Positions 36,001 to 44,794 of a DNA stretch of 64,000 nt are shown piece after piece. The notes below the pieces were generated by a model. It ran no database searches. It had not been told where the DNA came from and saw nothing but the letters and a program-made list of their open reading frames with translations. This DNA comes from Pleionea sediminis. GTDB taxonomy: Bacteria; Pseudomonadota; Gammaproteobacteria; Enterobacterales; Kangiellaceae. The stretch is taken from NCBI RefSeq assembly GCF_007570825.1, contig NZ_SUNB01000001.1, positions 1,798,001-1,862,000 on the forward strand, read 5' to 3'. The position numbers and the translations under genes were made by a program. The first letter of the stretch is position 1; the number at the start of each line of letters is the position of its first letter.

Positions 36001-38067
36001 ATTAACGAAGCACCAATCGCGGATGCTGGTTCAGATGTAACGACTAATACCGGTGTTACAGTTTACCTTGATGGTTCAGCAAGTTTTGACCCAGAAGGTG
36101 AACCATTAGGTTATCAATGGACGCTTGTCGGCATGCCTGAAGGAAGTTCTGCATCGTTAATGAATGCGAACACTATAAATCCTTCTATTGTTGCTGATGT
36201 TAGTGGTGTCTATACAGTCGAACTTATCGTTGGTGATGGAGAGTCAAACAGTTTACCTGACCAAGTTCGAGTTACTGCAGAGAATATTAATACTGCACCT
36301 GTTGCCAATGCAGGCCAAGATCAAACTTTTGTTCGTAATGAAGCTGTTCAATTAGATGGTTCAGCAAGTTCTGATCCTGATGGTGACGAGTTAACTTATC
36401 GTTGGGCTCTTGTATCTCCAGCGGAGCAAGATGCAAACATTGTTATCAATAATGCAAACTCAGTGACACCAGAAGTTATTATTTCTGACAGTCAAGTTTA
36501 TCGAATTAAATTAGTCGTTAATGATGGAGAGCTTGATAGTCAGCCTGATTATGTTGAACTATCTCCACAAAACTCACGTCCTGTTGCGAATGCAGGAGTT
36601 GATCAAAGTGGTCAAGTTGGCGAAGAAATTCGTTTAGATGGCTCATTAAGTAATGATCCGGATGGCGATACTCTGACTTACAGCTGGAGAATCGTTAGTA
36701 AGCCCGATAACAGTGACATTCAATTGTCGAACACGACAATTGTTAATCCTAACTTAGTGTTAGATTCTGCAGGGCAATTTGTTTTCGAATTAGTCGTTAA
36801 TGACGGTTCGTTAAACAGTGAGCCTGATCAAACGGTTGTTGTTGTTGAGCAAAACTTGCCGCCAGTAGCAAACGCAGGACCTGATCAAGAGGCTTCTGAA
36901 GGTTCGATTGTTACGCTTGATGGTTCAGCGAGTTCTGACCCTGATGGTGACGGATTATCTTTCCGCTGGACTATTGTGAGTAAGCCAGATTCTAGCTCGG
37001 CGCAATTAATGGGCGCGAACTCAATGAATCCAACCATTGAAACTGATGCTGGAGGAAACTACGTCGTTCAACTTATCGTTAATGATGGAATGTTGGATAG
37101 TGCGGCTGACTCTATGGTTATTAAGACCGAAGAGAACATCCGTCCAGTTGCTAACGCTGGTGAAAACCAAACGGCCTTTACTGGTGACCTAGTTAATCTA
37201 GATGGAACGGCAAGCTTTGATCCAAATGATGATGCAATTAGTTATCACTGGACTGTTGTTTCTCACCCTGGAAATGGAGCCGTAACATTGCTTAATGAAC
37301 GCAGTGCAGAGCCTCAATTCACACCGAATGCGGTTGGTACATACGTTCTTCAATTGATTGTTAATGATGGTGAGCTGGACAGTAAACCTGATACGGTTTC
37401 TGTTGAAGTTGAAGAGCTTCAATCATGTGATGCGAGTGATTCACAGCGGTTAATTCCGGTCACAATTCGTGATTTCACTAAGCACCATCCTGACTTCCAA
37501 TATCGCGTAGCTATCGACTACGGAATTGTAGAGTCGCAATTAGGTGAAGATGGTAAGCCTGTGTATGCTCATGGTGATGGTTCTACACAGACAACCAATG
37601 GGCAGTACTACTTTAATATGTGGTATAACGACGTACCATCTGAAAACAAAACTCTACAAAAAGAGTTGTTAGTTACACGTCAAGAAGGTTCTACTATTTG
37701 GGAATATCAGAACTCCAGTTTCTTCCCAATTGATTTTGAGGGTTATGGTAACTCGGGCTTAACAGACCCAGATCATAACTATCACTTCACATTGGAGACA
37801 CACTTGAGCTTTGATTATCAAGGTGGTGAAGAATTTACTTTCCGTGGTGATGATGACCTTTGGGTATTCATCAATGGCAAACTAGCGATAGATATTGGTG
37901 GTGTTCATTCAGTACTCGAGCGCACTATTAATCTAGATGAAATCGCAGATGAGCTTGGTATTACTCCTGGCAACCGATATACATTTGACTTGTTCTTTGC
38001 TGAACGTCATACGGTAGCCTCTAACTTCATGTTCCAAACTAATATGGAACTGGAGTGCCAGGACTAA
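33025..38067 (+). CDS. Giant PKD-repeat lipoprotein with C-terminal fibro-slime domain
   Basis: The 1680-codon protein has a lipoprotein signal ending L-F-G-C (Cys28 from the TTG at 33025, Cys24 from the ATG at 33037; AAAGGAG favours the TTG by spacing). Residues about 110-250 hold TolB/PD40-type beta-propeller motifs (L-S-V-S-P-D-G-T-Q-L-A-F). Ten PKD-like repeats of about 95 residues follow, each starting near N-x-x-P-V-A-N-A-G-x-D-Q. A fibro-slime domain closes the chain (F-R-G-D-D-D-L-W-V-F-I-N-G-K). It is probably surface exposed and adhesive or matrix-binding. It lies just after the envelope-machine operon, separated by a terminator. Confidence 0.85.
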   Translation: MGKYMSSLFLNLNKIWVVLLTVTILFGCKTEEPEEEQQELDIKQTIPFAFVERSLSSQSVALMQQFDETLTAEDQSPLDLHSPYDFFPGAQLKVRDGIEVDALEAEVLSEYFGFSNYDVKDLSVSPDGTQLAFAARGASTELSHSTWNIYIYSFEDKSIRRVIADDEMANAGQDTNPTFTDDGRILFSSDRDAGDPANPRENIELVGDLCEKVDPIENPSLLHRMDIDGQNLIQMTYGRTNHDLNPALLKDGRIAFVRWQRSTQPATQCEAASGDFSVDGALGLNLPNTWTEDNLCSLAKRTSNGLVFVTNHYQLLTIDAETKAMEQLYKTATMDTSEAAFLAIDNLLQAENGNLQVVVSHQFNSISGGGLLELQPQLSDQNNTLFGEFSPRALTNQEVDLYPGQYSSAGWYSAITPYQDGTGRSLVSWAQCQVIENGVNRFCRSTDTDANLDVKYGIWMFNPNDDSRLPVVRAKKDTVFSELALSQPKKSRDFMLNPFDPEFVDNPDATEIVCEFPNNIPVAEAGNDQSGLLNQLFELNGSNSFDPDGDTISYQWTLIEKPAASNATLLKATEVKAQLQSDIAGRYRVQLIVNDGKDSSIPDTATITVVDPNQAPVANAGNDLSVTLGSSVQLDGSASADPDGDALTYRWMILSTPEQSNVVLDDSSAVKPSFTPDRTGNYRLQLIVNDGKLDSAPDTVNVSVDTPPNQAPTANAGADQSGDVGQQFMLDGSASSDPEGASLTYRWSIQNKPANSAATLFNGNTVNPNITPDIEGNYVIQLIVNDGLVDSNVDSMTISVVKINEAPVANAGPDQSGMTQQTFMLNGEASADPDGDSLNYSWSLITKPDGSSASITNASSVNASITADIEGQYSVQLIVNDGELSSQPDTASISVIRPNEKPVANAGIDQNAQVSDVITLDGSRSSDPEGDPLTYSWVLTSTPSGSSIVLMNSDKVNPTLQPDVVGDYVAQLTVNDGELDSDPDSVTVSVSQINEAPIADAGSDVTTNTGVTVYLDGSASFDPEGEPLGYQWTLVGMPEGSSASLMNANTINPSIVADVSGVYTVELIVGDGESNSLPDQVRVTAENINTAPVANAGQDQTFVRNEAVQLDGSASSDPDGDELTYRWALVSPAEQDANIVINNANSVTPEVIISDSQVYRIKLVVNDGELDSQPDYVELSPQNSRPVANAGVDQSGQVGEEIRLDGSLSNDPDGDTLTYSWRIVSKPDNSDIQLSNTTIVNPNLVLDSAGQFVFELVVNDGSLNSEPDQTVVVVEQNLPPVANAGPDQEASEGSIVTLDGSASSDPDGDGLSFRWTIVSKPDSSSAQLMGANSMNPTIETDAGGNYVVQLIVNDGMLDSAADSMVIKTEENIRPVANAGENQTAFTGDLVNLDGTASFDPNDDAISYHWTVVSHPGNGAVTLLNERSAEPQFTPNAVGTYVLQLIVNDGELDSKPDTVSVEVEELQSCDASDSQRLIPVTIRDFTKHHPDFQYRVAIDYGIVESQLGEDGKPVYAHGDGSTQTTNGQYYFNMWYNDVPSENKTLQKELLVTRQEGSTIWEYQNSSFFPIDFEGYGNSGLTDPDHNYHFTLETHLSFDYQGGEEFTFRGDDDLWVFINGKLAIDIGGVHSVLERTINLDEIADELGITPGNRYTFDLFFAERHTVASNFMFQTNMELECQD
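34575..37424 (+). repeat. Ten in-frame tandem PKD-domain repeats (about 285 bp period)
   Basis: Ten diverged coding repeats, each beginning with P-V-A-N-A-G-x-D-Q and containing L-D-G-S-x-S-x-D-P-D-G-D and V-N-D-G-x-x-D-S. The DNA is too diverged to call it a recent duplication, but conserved segments such as the D-P-D-G-D codons could still recombine. This is a protein repeat, not a CRISPR. Confidence 0.85.
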
Positions 38068-38099
38068 CACTAATAACGATGACCAAGCTTTAAACTTTG

Positions 38100-38123
38100 G
38101 CCGCTCATTTGAGCGGCTTTTTA
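38100..38123 (+). terminator. Intrinsic terminator after the PKD lipoprotein
   Basis: Stem GCCGCTC / GAGCGGC with an ATTT loop followed by TTTTTATT, 33 bases after the stop codon. Confidence 0.9.
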
Positions 38124-38158
38124 TTAGGTGGCCAGAAAATTCAATTGGGTTTATGACT

Positions 38159-39439
38159 TTATGTAAAGAATTCTAGGCGAGCTTCCAAACCACCTCGTGG
38201 TAAGTTTGATAAGTAAATTTCACCATGGTGAAGCTCGACGATTCGTTTTACGATGGCAAGTCCGAGTCCTGAGCCTCTACCGGTGCGAGCTTCTTCGCCT
38301 CTGGCAAAAGGCTGAAAAAGTCTTTCTACGTCCATATCCGGAATTCCTTTTCCATGATCACTTACGGTAATTATTATTTTCTTATTGTCGCACCAAGATG
38401 ATATTTCTACCGGTGGTTCTCCATACCGAAATGCATTTTCTACTAAGTTTCCAATAAGACGTTTCATGGCGAGAATCTTAACTGGGTAATCGGGAATCGG
38501 TTTTAAATTGGTTCTGACATCACGTTGATGCAATACGTTATTTTCGGCAATTTGCTCGATAATTTCGTTGATGTTAACTTCTTTTTCTGGCTCGTCTCGA
38601 CCATCTCTGACAAATGAAATGAATTGATCGATAATAGCATCCATGTCTTCTGTGTCAGCTATTATTCCATTTTTAGTTTCTTCGTCGGCTTCTCCTAAAA
38701 ATTCTGATGCGAGACGAATTCGTGTAATAGGTGTACGTAAATCATGGGAAATACCAGCAAGCAATAAAGTTCGATCTTCTTCAAGTTGATGAACATCTTT
38801 AGCCATTTGATTAAAAGCACGAGTTACCGCGACTAATTCTTTTGCACCTTTTTCTTTAAGCTTTCCGGGATAGTCTCCTCGGCCTATTTCTCGAGCCGCA
38901 ACTTCCAGTCGTTTTAGTGGTCGATGTAATTGTTTGGCAAACAACCATCCACCCAAACAACTTAAGATAAATATTATTGTGAAGTACATTACTGGCACTA
39001 AATAGATACGATAATCCACACGTATCGAAGGTATACGAATCCACATATCTTTTTGTCTGGGATGAAGAATCCAATAGTAGGCTTTATCAGATTCTTCAAT
39101 TCGGATTTCTGTTCCTTTTCCTAAATACTTGGAAAGTTGAGTGGACAAGCTTTTGTAATAAATGGCATCGGACAACCCTTTGCCTAATGCTTCTTTGAAT
39201 GGAAATGCTTGAATACCTGTTGATTCAGCGAAAGCTTCACGCACATCATCGGAAACGTTACTTTGCTCATGTATAACAATCGTGTTCATTTGATTGGCCA
39301 TTTGTTTCATCAAAATATCGTTGCTCGGTTGAACAACTAGAAACGCAGTCATGAACAAGTAAACAATTAGGTTTACGAATAGCAGCCCCGCTATCAGTAA
39401 CGCTGTTCGGCCGAATGCTCCGCGAGGCAGTATTCTCAT
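38159..39439 (-). CDS. envZ: Two-component sensor histidine kinase EnvZ
   Basis: The 426-residue protein has two membrane segments (about 12-36 and 150-170) around a periplasmic region. A HAMP linker follows (L-H-R-P-L-K-R-L-E-V-A-A), then the phosphoacceptor H-box A-G-I-S-H-D-L-R-T-P-I-T-R and an HATPase domain with N-L-V-E-N-A-F-R-Y-G and G-S-G-L-G-L-A-I-V. Next to ompR, it responds to osmolarity or envelope state and sets OmpR phosphorylation. Length and H-box match gammaproteobacterial EnvZ. Confidence 0.92.
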   Translation of the reverse strand: MRILPRGAFGRTALLIAGLLFVNLIVYLFMTAFLVVQPSNDILMKQMANQMNTIVIHEQSNVSDDVREAFAESTGIQAFPFKEALGKGLSDAIYYKSLSTQLSKYLGKGTEIRIEESDKAYYWILHPRQKDMWIRIPSIRVDYRIYLVPVMYFTIIFILSCLGGWLFAKQLHRPLKRLEVAAREIGRGDYPGKLKEKGAKELVAVTRAFNQMAKDVHQLEEDRTLLLAGISHDLRTPITRIRLASEFLGEADEETKNGIIADTEDMDAIIDQFISFVRDGRDEPEKEVNINEIIEQIAENNVLHQRDVRTNLKPIPDYPVKILAMKRLIGNLVENAFRYGEPPVEISSWCDNKKIIITVSDHGKGIPDMDVERLFQPFARGEEARTGRGSGLGLAIVKRIVELHHGEIYLSNLPRGGLEARLEFFT

Positions 39440-39505
39440 AAATTGGTCATAATTTTTTTATTGGAAAGACTGTAAATTCGTTTTTAGATTTCAGGTTGTT
39501 AGGGT

Positions 39506-40228
39506 TTAAGCTGCTCCACCATCAGGTACGAAAACGTAGCCAACGCCCCAAACGGTCTGGATATATCTCGGTTTAGCAGGATCATCTTCGATCATTCGTC
39601 GAAGTCTGGAGACTTGTACGTCAATGCTTCTCTCCAGTGCGCTGTAATCTCTACCTCGAGCCAGGTTCATTAATTTATCGCGAGATAACGGCTGACGAGC
39701 ATTGGAAACAAGAGCCTTCAAAACGGCAAACTCGCCACTGGTCAAGTTCATAACTTGCTCACCGCGACTCATTTCTCGAGTTGCTAAATTGAGTTTGAAC
39801 TCGCCAAACTGGATTTCTTTTTCCTCTGTGCTTGGAGCTCCTGGTATTTCTTTCATGCGGCGGCGCAGAACCGCTTTGACACGTGCCAGTAGCTCTCTGG
39901 GATTAAATGGTTTTGCGAGATAATCGTCGGCACCAAGTTCTAGACCAATGATTCGGTCTACCTCGTCACCTTTGGCGGTGAGCATCACGATAGGTATTTG
40001 ATTTTCCGTTGAGCGAAGTCGGCGACAAATTGATAAGCCATCTTCACCGGGAAGCATTAAGTCTAAGACCATTAAGTGATAATTTTCGCGTTCGAGAAAG
40101 CGGTCCATTTGTTCGGCATTGGCAACAGTTCGAACAATATACCCCTGTTCTTTTAAATACCGCTCTAATAAGCTACGCAATCTAAGGTCATCGTCGACAA
40201 CTAATATTTTCGGGGTTTCTTCAGTCAT
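39506..40228 (-). CDS. ompR: Response regulator OmpR
   Basis: A 240-residue regulator. The receiver domain shows V-V-D-D-D near residue 14, the phosphoacceptor in M-V-L-D-L-M-L-P-G-E-D-G (Asp near 57) and the A-K-P-F-N-P-R-E-L switch lysine. The winged-helix DNA-binding domain has L-T-S-G-E-F-A-V-L-K and S-I-D-V-Q-V-S-R-L-R-R-M-I. It matches E. coli OmpR in length and motifs and is followed by envZ after 66 bp. Confidence 0.94.
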   Translation of the reverse strand: MTEETPKILVVDDDLRLRSLLERYLKEQGYIVRTVANAEQMDRFLERENYHLMVLDLMLPGEDGLSICRRLRSTENQIPIVMLTAKGDEVDRIIGLELGADDYLAKPFNPRELLARVKAVLRRRMKEIPGAPSTEEKEIQFGEFKLNLATREMSRGEQVMNLTSGEFAVLKALVSNARQPLSRDKLMNLARGRDYSALERSIDVQVSRLRRMIEDDPAKPRYIQTVWGVGYVFVPDGGAA

Positions 40229-40401
40229 GGTCTTATACCCAATTAATTCCTATTTTTATTCTTTTTGCACGCTTAGTTAGAAGTTTAGCACGAATCGCAT
40301 TTTTTCCATGGTATCAATGAATTATCTTTTGTCTCAAGCATTTGAATGTAACGATTTATTGGTATTTTCTTGCCATAGAAAAAGGTGACGCTCCCTTTCA
40401 G

Positions 40402-40428
40402 AGCCAGCATTAGTTATAATCGCTGGCT
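40402..40428 (+). promoter_or_regulatory. Inverted repeat around a TATAAT box upstream of tex
   Basis: AGCCAGC (40402-40408) and GCTGGCT (40422-40428) flank a TATAAT at 40415-40420, 55 bases before the tex start. It could be a promoter -10 inside an operator-like repeat. No good -35 is present, so the call is tentative. Confidence 0.35.
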
Positions 40429-40474
40429 TTCATTATTTCACTATCATTTTAATAAGCGGGGCAGGAAACTCTAC

Positions 40475-42787
40475 ATGCTAAATATCGCACAACGAATTGC
40501 AGAACAGTTAGCGGTCAAGCCGCAACAAGTTGAAGCCGCTATTCAATTATTGGATGAAGGATCGACAGTACCATTTATTGCTCGTTATCGAAAAGAAGTA
40601 ACGGGTGGTTTAGATGACACTCAGTTGAGGACACTTGAGGAGCGCCTAACTTATCTAAGGGAACTGGAAGAACGACGTTCTGTTATTTTGAAAAGTGTGG
40701 CCGATCAAGAGAAATTGACTCCTGAATTAGAAGTGTCGATCAAAGCTGCTGAAACAAAAACTGAACTTGAAGATCTGTACCTGCCTTATAAGCCAAAACG
40801 AAGAACAAAAGCCCAAGTTGCTCGTGAAGCAGGTTTGGAACCACTAGCTCAAAGTTTATTGTCTGATCCATCACTCGAGCCAGAAACAGAAGCTGCAAAT
40901 TACCTGAATCCCGAGCATAAAATAGAAGACACCAAAGCTGCGTTAGATGGCGCACGACAAATACTGATGGAGCAATTTGCGGAAGATGCTGTTTTGTTAG
41001 GCCAGTTGCGAGACTTTTTGTGGGAAAATGGTTTTCTTAAATCAACTCTAGTCGAAGGACAAGAAGAAGCGGGACGTAAATTTTCAGACTATTTTGAATA
41101 CTCTGAGTTATTGAGCAAAATTCCTTCGCACCGTGCTTTGGCTGTTCTAAGAGGGCGTAATGAAGGCGTACTAAGCCTTCAGCTAGTTCCGACTAAAGAA
41201 ATGCTCGAGGACGAGAATGCTCCTAATCCTTGTCAGCAAATGATAGCCGACCGATTTGGAGTTAAAAACGAAGGCCGCCCGGCAGATTCTTGGCTGCAAA
41301 CGGTAGTACTTTGGTCATGGCGCATTAAATTACACATGCATTTTGAGACAGAGCTTGTTGGTCGATTAAGAGAAAGTTCGGAAACCGCTGCAATTAATGT
41401 TTTTGCAAATAATCTGCGGGATCTTCTAATGGCAGCACCCGCTGGGGCAAAAGTCACCATGGGGCTGGATCCTGGTTTAAGAACCGGTGTGAAAGTCGTT
41501 GTCGTTGATGATACGGGTAAGCTACTCACACACACGACGATTTTTCCTCATGCACCGCAAAATCAATGGGACCAGTCAATTCGCAAGTTAGCGACTTTAT
41601 GTGAGATGCATAAAGTTAATTTGGTCAGTATTGGCAATGGAACGGCTTCGCGTGAAACTGATAAATTAGTGACTGAGTTACAAAAAAAGCATCCCGAATT
41701 GAAATTTGATCGCATTATGGTAAGTGAAGCTGGTGCATCTGTTTACTCTGCTTCAGAGCTTGCTGCGTTGGAATTTCCAGATCTGGATGTTTCTTTCCGT
41801 GGTGCTGTATCGATTGCACGTCGATTGCAAGATCCTCTCGCGGAGCTGGTTAAAATTGAACCTAAGTCAATTGGTGTTGGTCAATATCAGCACGATGTTA
41901 GTCAAAGCCAACTCTCGAAAACTTTGGGGGCAGTTGTTGAAGACTGTGTAAATGCCGTTGGTGTTGATTTGAATACAGCATCAGCACCATTGCTATCGCG
42001 TGTGTCTGGACTTAATAAAACTCTTGCTTCAAACATCGTGAGTTTTAGAGAGTCGCATGGTCGTTTCGCAAATCGTAAACAACTAATGAATGTAGAGCGT
42101 CTAGGTCCAAAGGCATTTGAACAGGCCGCTGGGTTTTTACGTATTGCTGATGGCGAAAACCCACTCGATGCTTCGACCGTTCACCCAGAATCCTACCCAG
42201 TAGTGGAAAACATTTTGGAAAAGGTTGGTGGGAAAGATATTAAAGAAGTTATGGGTAAAGCGGATGTCATCCGTAAACTAACTCCGGAAGAGTTTGTTAC
42301 CGAGCAGTTTGGTGTACCGACAATCGCTGATATTTTAAAAGAACTAGAAAAGCCCGGACGGGATCCTCGCGGTGACTTTAAAATGGCAAAGTTTAAAGAC
42401 GGTGTAGAGCGCCTTGAGGACTTAAAGCCAGGTATGGAACTTGAAGGTGCGGTAACTAATGTCACCGACTTTGGAGCATTTGTTGATGTGGGCGTTCATC
42501 AAGATGGGCTGGTTCACATCTCAGTAATGTCGGATAAATTTATTTCTAATCCTCGAGAAGTTGTTAAAGCAGGAGATATTGTCCGTGTCCATGTGGTTGA
42601 TGTTGATGTCAAAAGACGTCGAATTGGCTTATCAATGGTTGGTCCTAATCCAGAAGGAGCGACACAACCAATGGCTAAAGAACGCCCAATGCGAAAGAAA
42701 AAACATTCTGGCGGTCGTAAACAGGTAACTAATGCACCGACTGGAGCGTTAGGTATGGCGCTGGCGGATGCATTGAAAAGGAAGTGA
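40475..42787 (+). CDS. tex: Tex family RNA-binding transcription accessory protein
   Basis: About 770 residues from the ATG at 40475, which has AGGAAA upstream; an in-frame upstream start has no conserved sequence. The length equals E. coli YhgF/Tex. Domains in order: N-terminal Tex domain ([13 protein letters not shown]), YqgF-like RNase H fold (G-L-D-P-G-L-R-T-G), helix-hairpin-helix repeats ([25 protein letters not shown]) and a C-terminal S1 domain ([14 protein letters not shown]). It acts with RNA polymerase and RNA. It is divergent from ompR-envZ. Confidence 0.95.
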   Translation: MLNIAQRIAEQLAVKPQQVEAAIQLLDEGSTVPFIARYRKEVTGGLDDTQLRTLEERLTYLRELEERRSVILKSVADQEKLTPELEVSIKAAETKTELEDLYLPYKPKRRTKAQVAREAGLEPLAQSLLSDPSLEPETEAANYLNPEHKIEDTKAALDGARQILMEQFAEDAVLLGQLRDFLWENGFLKSTLVEGQEEAGRKFSDYFEYSELLSKIPSHRALAVLRGRNEGVLSLQLVPTKEMLEDENAPNPCQQMIADRFGVKNEGRPADSWLQTVVLWSWRIKLHMHFETELVGRLRESSETAAINVFANNLRDLLMAAPAGAKVTMGLDPGLRTGVKVVVVDDTGKLLTHTTIFPHAPQNQWDQSIRKLATLCEMHKVNLVSIGNGTASRETDKLVTELQKKHPELKFDRIMVSEAGASVYSASELAALEFPDLDVSFRGAVSIARRLQDPLAELVKIEPKSIGVGQYQHDVSQSQLSKTLGAVVEDCVNAVGVDLNTASAPLLSRVSGLNKTLASNIVSFRESHGRFANRKQLMNVERLGPKAFEQAAGFLRIADGENPLDASTVHPESYPVVENILEKVGGKDIKEVMGKADVIRKLTPEEFVTEQFGVPTIADILKELEKPGRDPRGDFKMAKFKDGVERLEDLKPGMELEGAVTNVTDFGAFVDVGVHQDGLVHISVMSDKFISNPREVVKAGDIVRVHVVDVDVKRRRIGLSMVGPNPEGATQPMAKERPMRKKKHSGGRKQVTNAPTGALGMALADALKRK

Positions 42788-42788
42788 T

Positions 42789-42811
42789 AAGTTTGTTTTT
42801 TAAACAAACTA
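42789..42811 (+). terminator. Possible weak terminator after tex
   Basis: AGTTTGTTT / AAACAAACT, a nine-base-pair AU-rich stem with a TTT loop immediately after the tex stop. It lacks GC pairs and a clear T-tract, so it is a weak call. Confidence 0.35.
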
Positions 42812-42853
42812 GAACACATTTCTTGGTAGTTTAACTCAATTGTAAAAAAATAT

Positions 42854-42882
42854 TTGCAACGCGAATCACGGTTTGTTATAAA
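42854..42882 (+). promoter_or_regulatory. Sigma-70 promoter for a candidate small RNA
   Basis: TTGCAA (42854-42859) and TATAAA (42877-42882) are separated by exactly 17 bases. No start codon with a ribosome site follows before a strong terminator, so the promoter appears to serve a short non-coding transcript. Confidence 0.6.
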
Positions 42883-42888
42883 GTTTTT

Positions 42889-42973
42889 GCGCTAGCGAAT
42901 ACAAAGAAACTCGGACAAACCGGGTCTTGCAGACTGGAAAACCTTTAATGGCCTCACATAGTGGGGCTTTTTT
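42889..42973 (+). ncRNA. Candidate small RNA of about 85 nt
   Basis: The predicted start is six to seven bases after the TATAAA box. The transcript would hold a hairpin ACTCGG-ACAAA-CCGGGT (42909-42925) and an unpaired stretch, and end at an intrinsic terminator GCCTCAC-ATA-GTGGGGC plus six T (42951-42973). It lies between tex and a minus-strand small gene with no ORF of its own. I recognise no known RNA family. Promoter, hairpin and terminator agree, but transcription is not shown. Confidence 0.5.
42951..42973 (+). terminator. Intrinsic terminator of the candidate small RNA
   Basis: Seven-base-pair stem GCCTCAC / GTGGGGC (one G-U pair) with an ATA loop and a TTTTTT tract at 42968-42973. Confidence 0.8.
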
Positions 42974-43078
42974 ATTTGTAGAATATTTTTAATAGTTCCC
43001 TTCAAAGTCCTTTGATTATCTTTTTCTCTTTTTAAATTATTAGAAAATTATTTTTAATAACGAAATGACGTTAAAAGT

Positions 43079-43252
43079 TTATGATCGAGAACGTCTACGT
43101 TCTTGATATCGCCACCTAAGGACCATTACTCCACTCATTCCAAAAAATAAAGCTGGTATCCAGCGAGTGGGTTGATCAATAAAAATAACCAATGCCAAAG
43201 ACGTTATTAAATAAATGAAAGGTAGAAGTTCGTATAAACCACGGTTAAGCAT
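43079..43252 (-). CDS. Small predicted membrane protein
   Basis: About 57 residues from an ATG at 43252 with GGAG eight bases upstream; an in-frame ATG 24 bases earlier has no ribosome site. Two hydrophobic segments (F-I-Y-L-I-T-S-L-A-L-V-I-F and W-I-P-A-L-F-F-G-M-S-G-V-M-V-L) form a helical hairpin, followed by a very basic tail (R-W-R-Y-Q-E-R-R-R-S-R-S) that should stay in the cytoplasm. No family recognised. A start site and clean hydropathy support a real gene. Confidence 0.6.
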   Translation of the reverse strand: MLNRGLYELLPFIYLITSLALVIFIDQPTRWIPALFFGMSGVMVLRWRYQERRRSRS

Positions 43253-43518
43253 TGAGTAACTCCATTGCAATCGCAAGCATCCATAAAAAAGTGTCTAGGC
43301 TGACGCACTTTATACCTAATTTATCGCTGAAAAGAAACGGACATAACTAAAATGTATTAAAAATCTCGATAAAAATATAAACTTTTTTAATTAATGATGT
43401 TTTCTTTGATCCAGCTCTAAGGTATTGGTTTTGTTTAATCTTTTGTTGCGTTGCAGCTCGGCATTGGCGTAAAAAAGGAATATGCTAGTAAGAGTTAATT
43501 TAAATGAGGGCAGGTTTC

Positions 43519-44124
43519 ATGTCGTTGAGAAATACTTTTGGGTTGCTTTATGAGCCAGAGCAGCAATGGCAAAAAATCTCAGAAAAAAATGATTCCATTG
43601 TAAAAACTTATTTTAAATTTTTGGTTGTGATGGCATTAATTCCTCCATCGGCTGCCTTTGTCGGAAGTACCTACGTTGGCTGGAGTTTGAGTTTTACAGA
43701 AGAAACACAGCGGCTCACTGTAGACAGTGCGCTAAAGCTTTCCATTGCTGCATACTTTGCTATTTTAGCTGCAGTTTTCGCATTGGCAGCATTTATTCAT
43801 TGGATGGCGAGAACCTATGGTTCGAGTCCTTCAATGAAACGTTGTATGAACTTAGCCGCGTACAGTTGCACACCTTTGTTTCTTGTCAGTGTTTTCGGCG
43901 CTTATCCAATTCTTTGGATGGACATGCTTCTTTCTCTCGTCGCAATTGCTTGGGCTGTTTATCTTTTATATACCGGCGTTCCTATTATGATGGGTATCGA
44001 TAAAGAGCGCGGCTTTATGTTTGCTGGCTCAATTATTACTGCCTGTATGTGTATTCTGGTTGGGATGTTAGCTGTGACCGTAATTTTTTGGGGCTCTGGT
44101 CTTGCTCCTGCCTTTACGAGTTAA
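43519..44124 (+). CDS. Yip1-family membrane protein
   Basis: About 201 residues from the ATG at 43519 (GGCAGG upstream); an ATG at 43504 is possible. After an N-terminal G-L-L-Y-E-P-E-Q-Q-W segment, where W opens a conserved Yip1 motif, five hydrophobic segments follow, with M-K-R-C-M-N-L-A-A-Y-S-C-T-P-L-F in the middle. Bacterial Yip1 proteins are inner-membrane proteins of unknown function. It stands alone between a minus-strand small gene and dsbB. Confidence 0.8.
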   Translation: MSLRNTFGLLYEPEQQWQKISEKNDSIVKTYFKFLVVMALIPPSAAFVGSTYVGWSLSFTEETQRLTVDSALKLSIAAYFAILAAVFALAAFIHWMARTYGSSPSMKRCMNLAAYSCTPLFLVSVFGAYPILWMDMLLSLVAIAWAVYLLYTGVPIMMGIDKERGFMFAGSIITACMCILVGMLAVTVIFWGSGLAPAFTS

Positions 44125-44235
44125 TTAGCTATCTAAAAGTTAAACACAGATAGAAACAGTTTTGTCATTTTTTAACGTGGATTTTTAATGAGGGTTTGAT
44201 ATTCTCGAGCTCTTTGTTTAAAGATCTTAGAAATT

Positions 44236-44778
44236 ATGACCGGTTTGATTTTACAAAGCCAGCGTGTGATCAACACTCGCTGGTTTAATTTCCTTGTCGC
44301 TTCTTTTTGTGCTGCTCTAATTGGCGCTGCACTTTATTTTCAGCATGTTGAAAACTTGGAGCCTTGTCCATTGTGTATTTTTCAACGCATGGTGGTTATG
44401 GCCTTTGGAGCATGGTTTCTTGTTAAGGCAATTCACGGTCCGCGCCCTGAAGCAAAAATGCAGTGGGTTTATTTTGTTATTGGGTTATTGATAGCGGTAC
44501 TGGGAATCTTTTTGAGTGGTCGACATGTTTGGCTTCAAAGTTTGCCTGAGCATTTAGTTCCAGCCTGCGGTCCTGCTCTTGATTACTTGATGGATGTATT
44601 GCCATTTTTAGAAGTCGTTGAAGTTGTGCTGAAAGGTTCTGGTGAATGTGCAAAAGAAGATGGCTGGGAGTTTCTATGGCTTAATATGCCAGAGTGGATG
44701 CTAATCATATTTTCTGGTTTTGCACTATTTTGTTTGTTTGGCTTATTTACTCGCTGGCAGCAAAGAAAGCCATTTTGA
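44236..44778 (+). CDS. dsbB: Disulfide bond formation protein B
   Basis: The 180-residue inner-membrane protein has four membrane helices. Its two redox pairs are visible: C-P-L-C after the first helix (near residues 44-47) and a second pair in the periplasmic loop (P-A-C-G-P and G-E-C-A). It reoxidises DsbA and passes electrons to ubiquinone. The length matches E. coli DsbB. The downstream histidine kinase gene converges on it. Confidence 0.93.
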   Translation: MTGLILQSQRVINTRWFNFLVASFCAALIGAALYFQHVENLEPCPLCIFQRMVVMAFGAWFLVKAIHGPRPEAKMQWVYFVIGLLIAVLGIFLSGRHVWLQSLPEHLVPACGPALDYLMDVLPFLEVVEVVLKGSGECAKEDGWEFLWLNMPEWMLIIFSGFALFCLFGLFTRWQQRKPF

Positions 44779-44794
44779 TTAATGTAAATATTGA

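Noticed and set aside
34575-37424. Regular repeats of about 285 bp that might suggest a CRISPR or satellite array
   Set aside because: The period is too long and the repeats are in-frame, diverged coding repeats of PKD domains.
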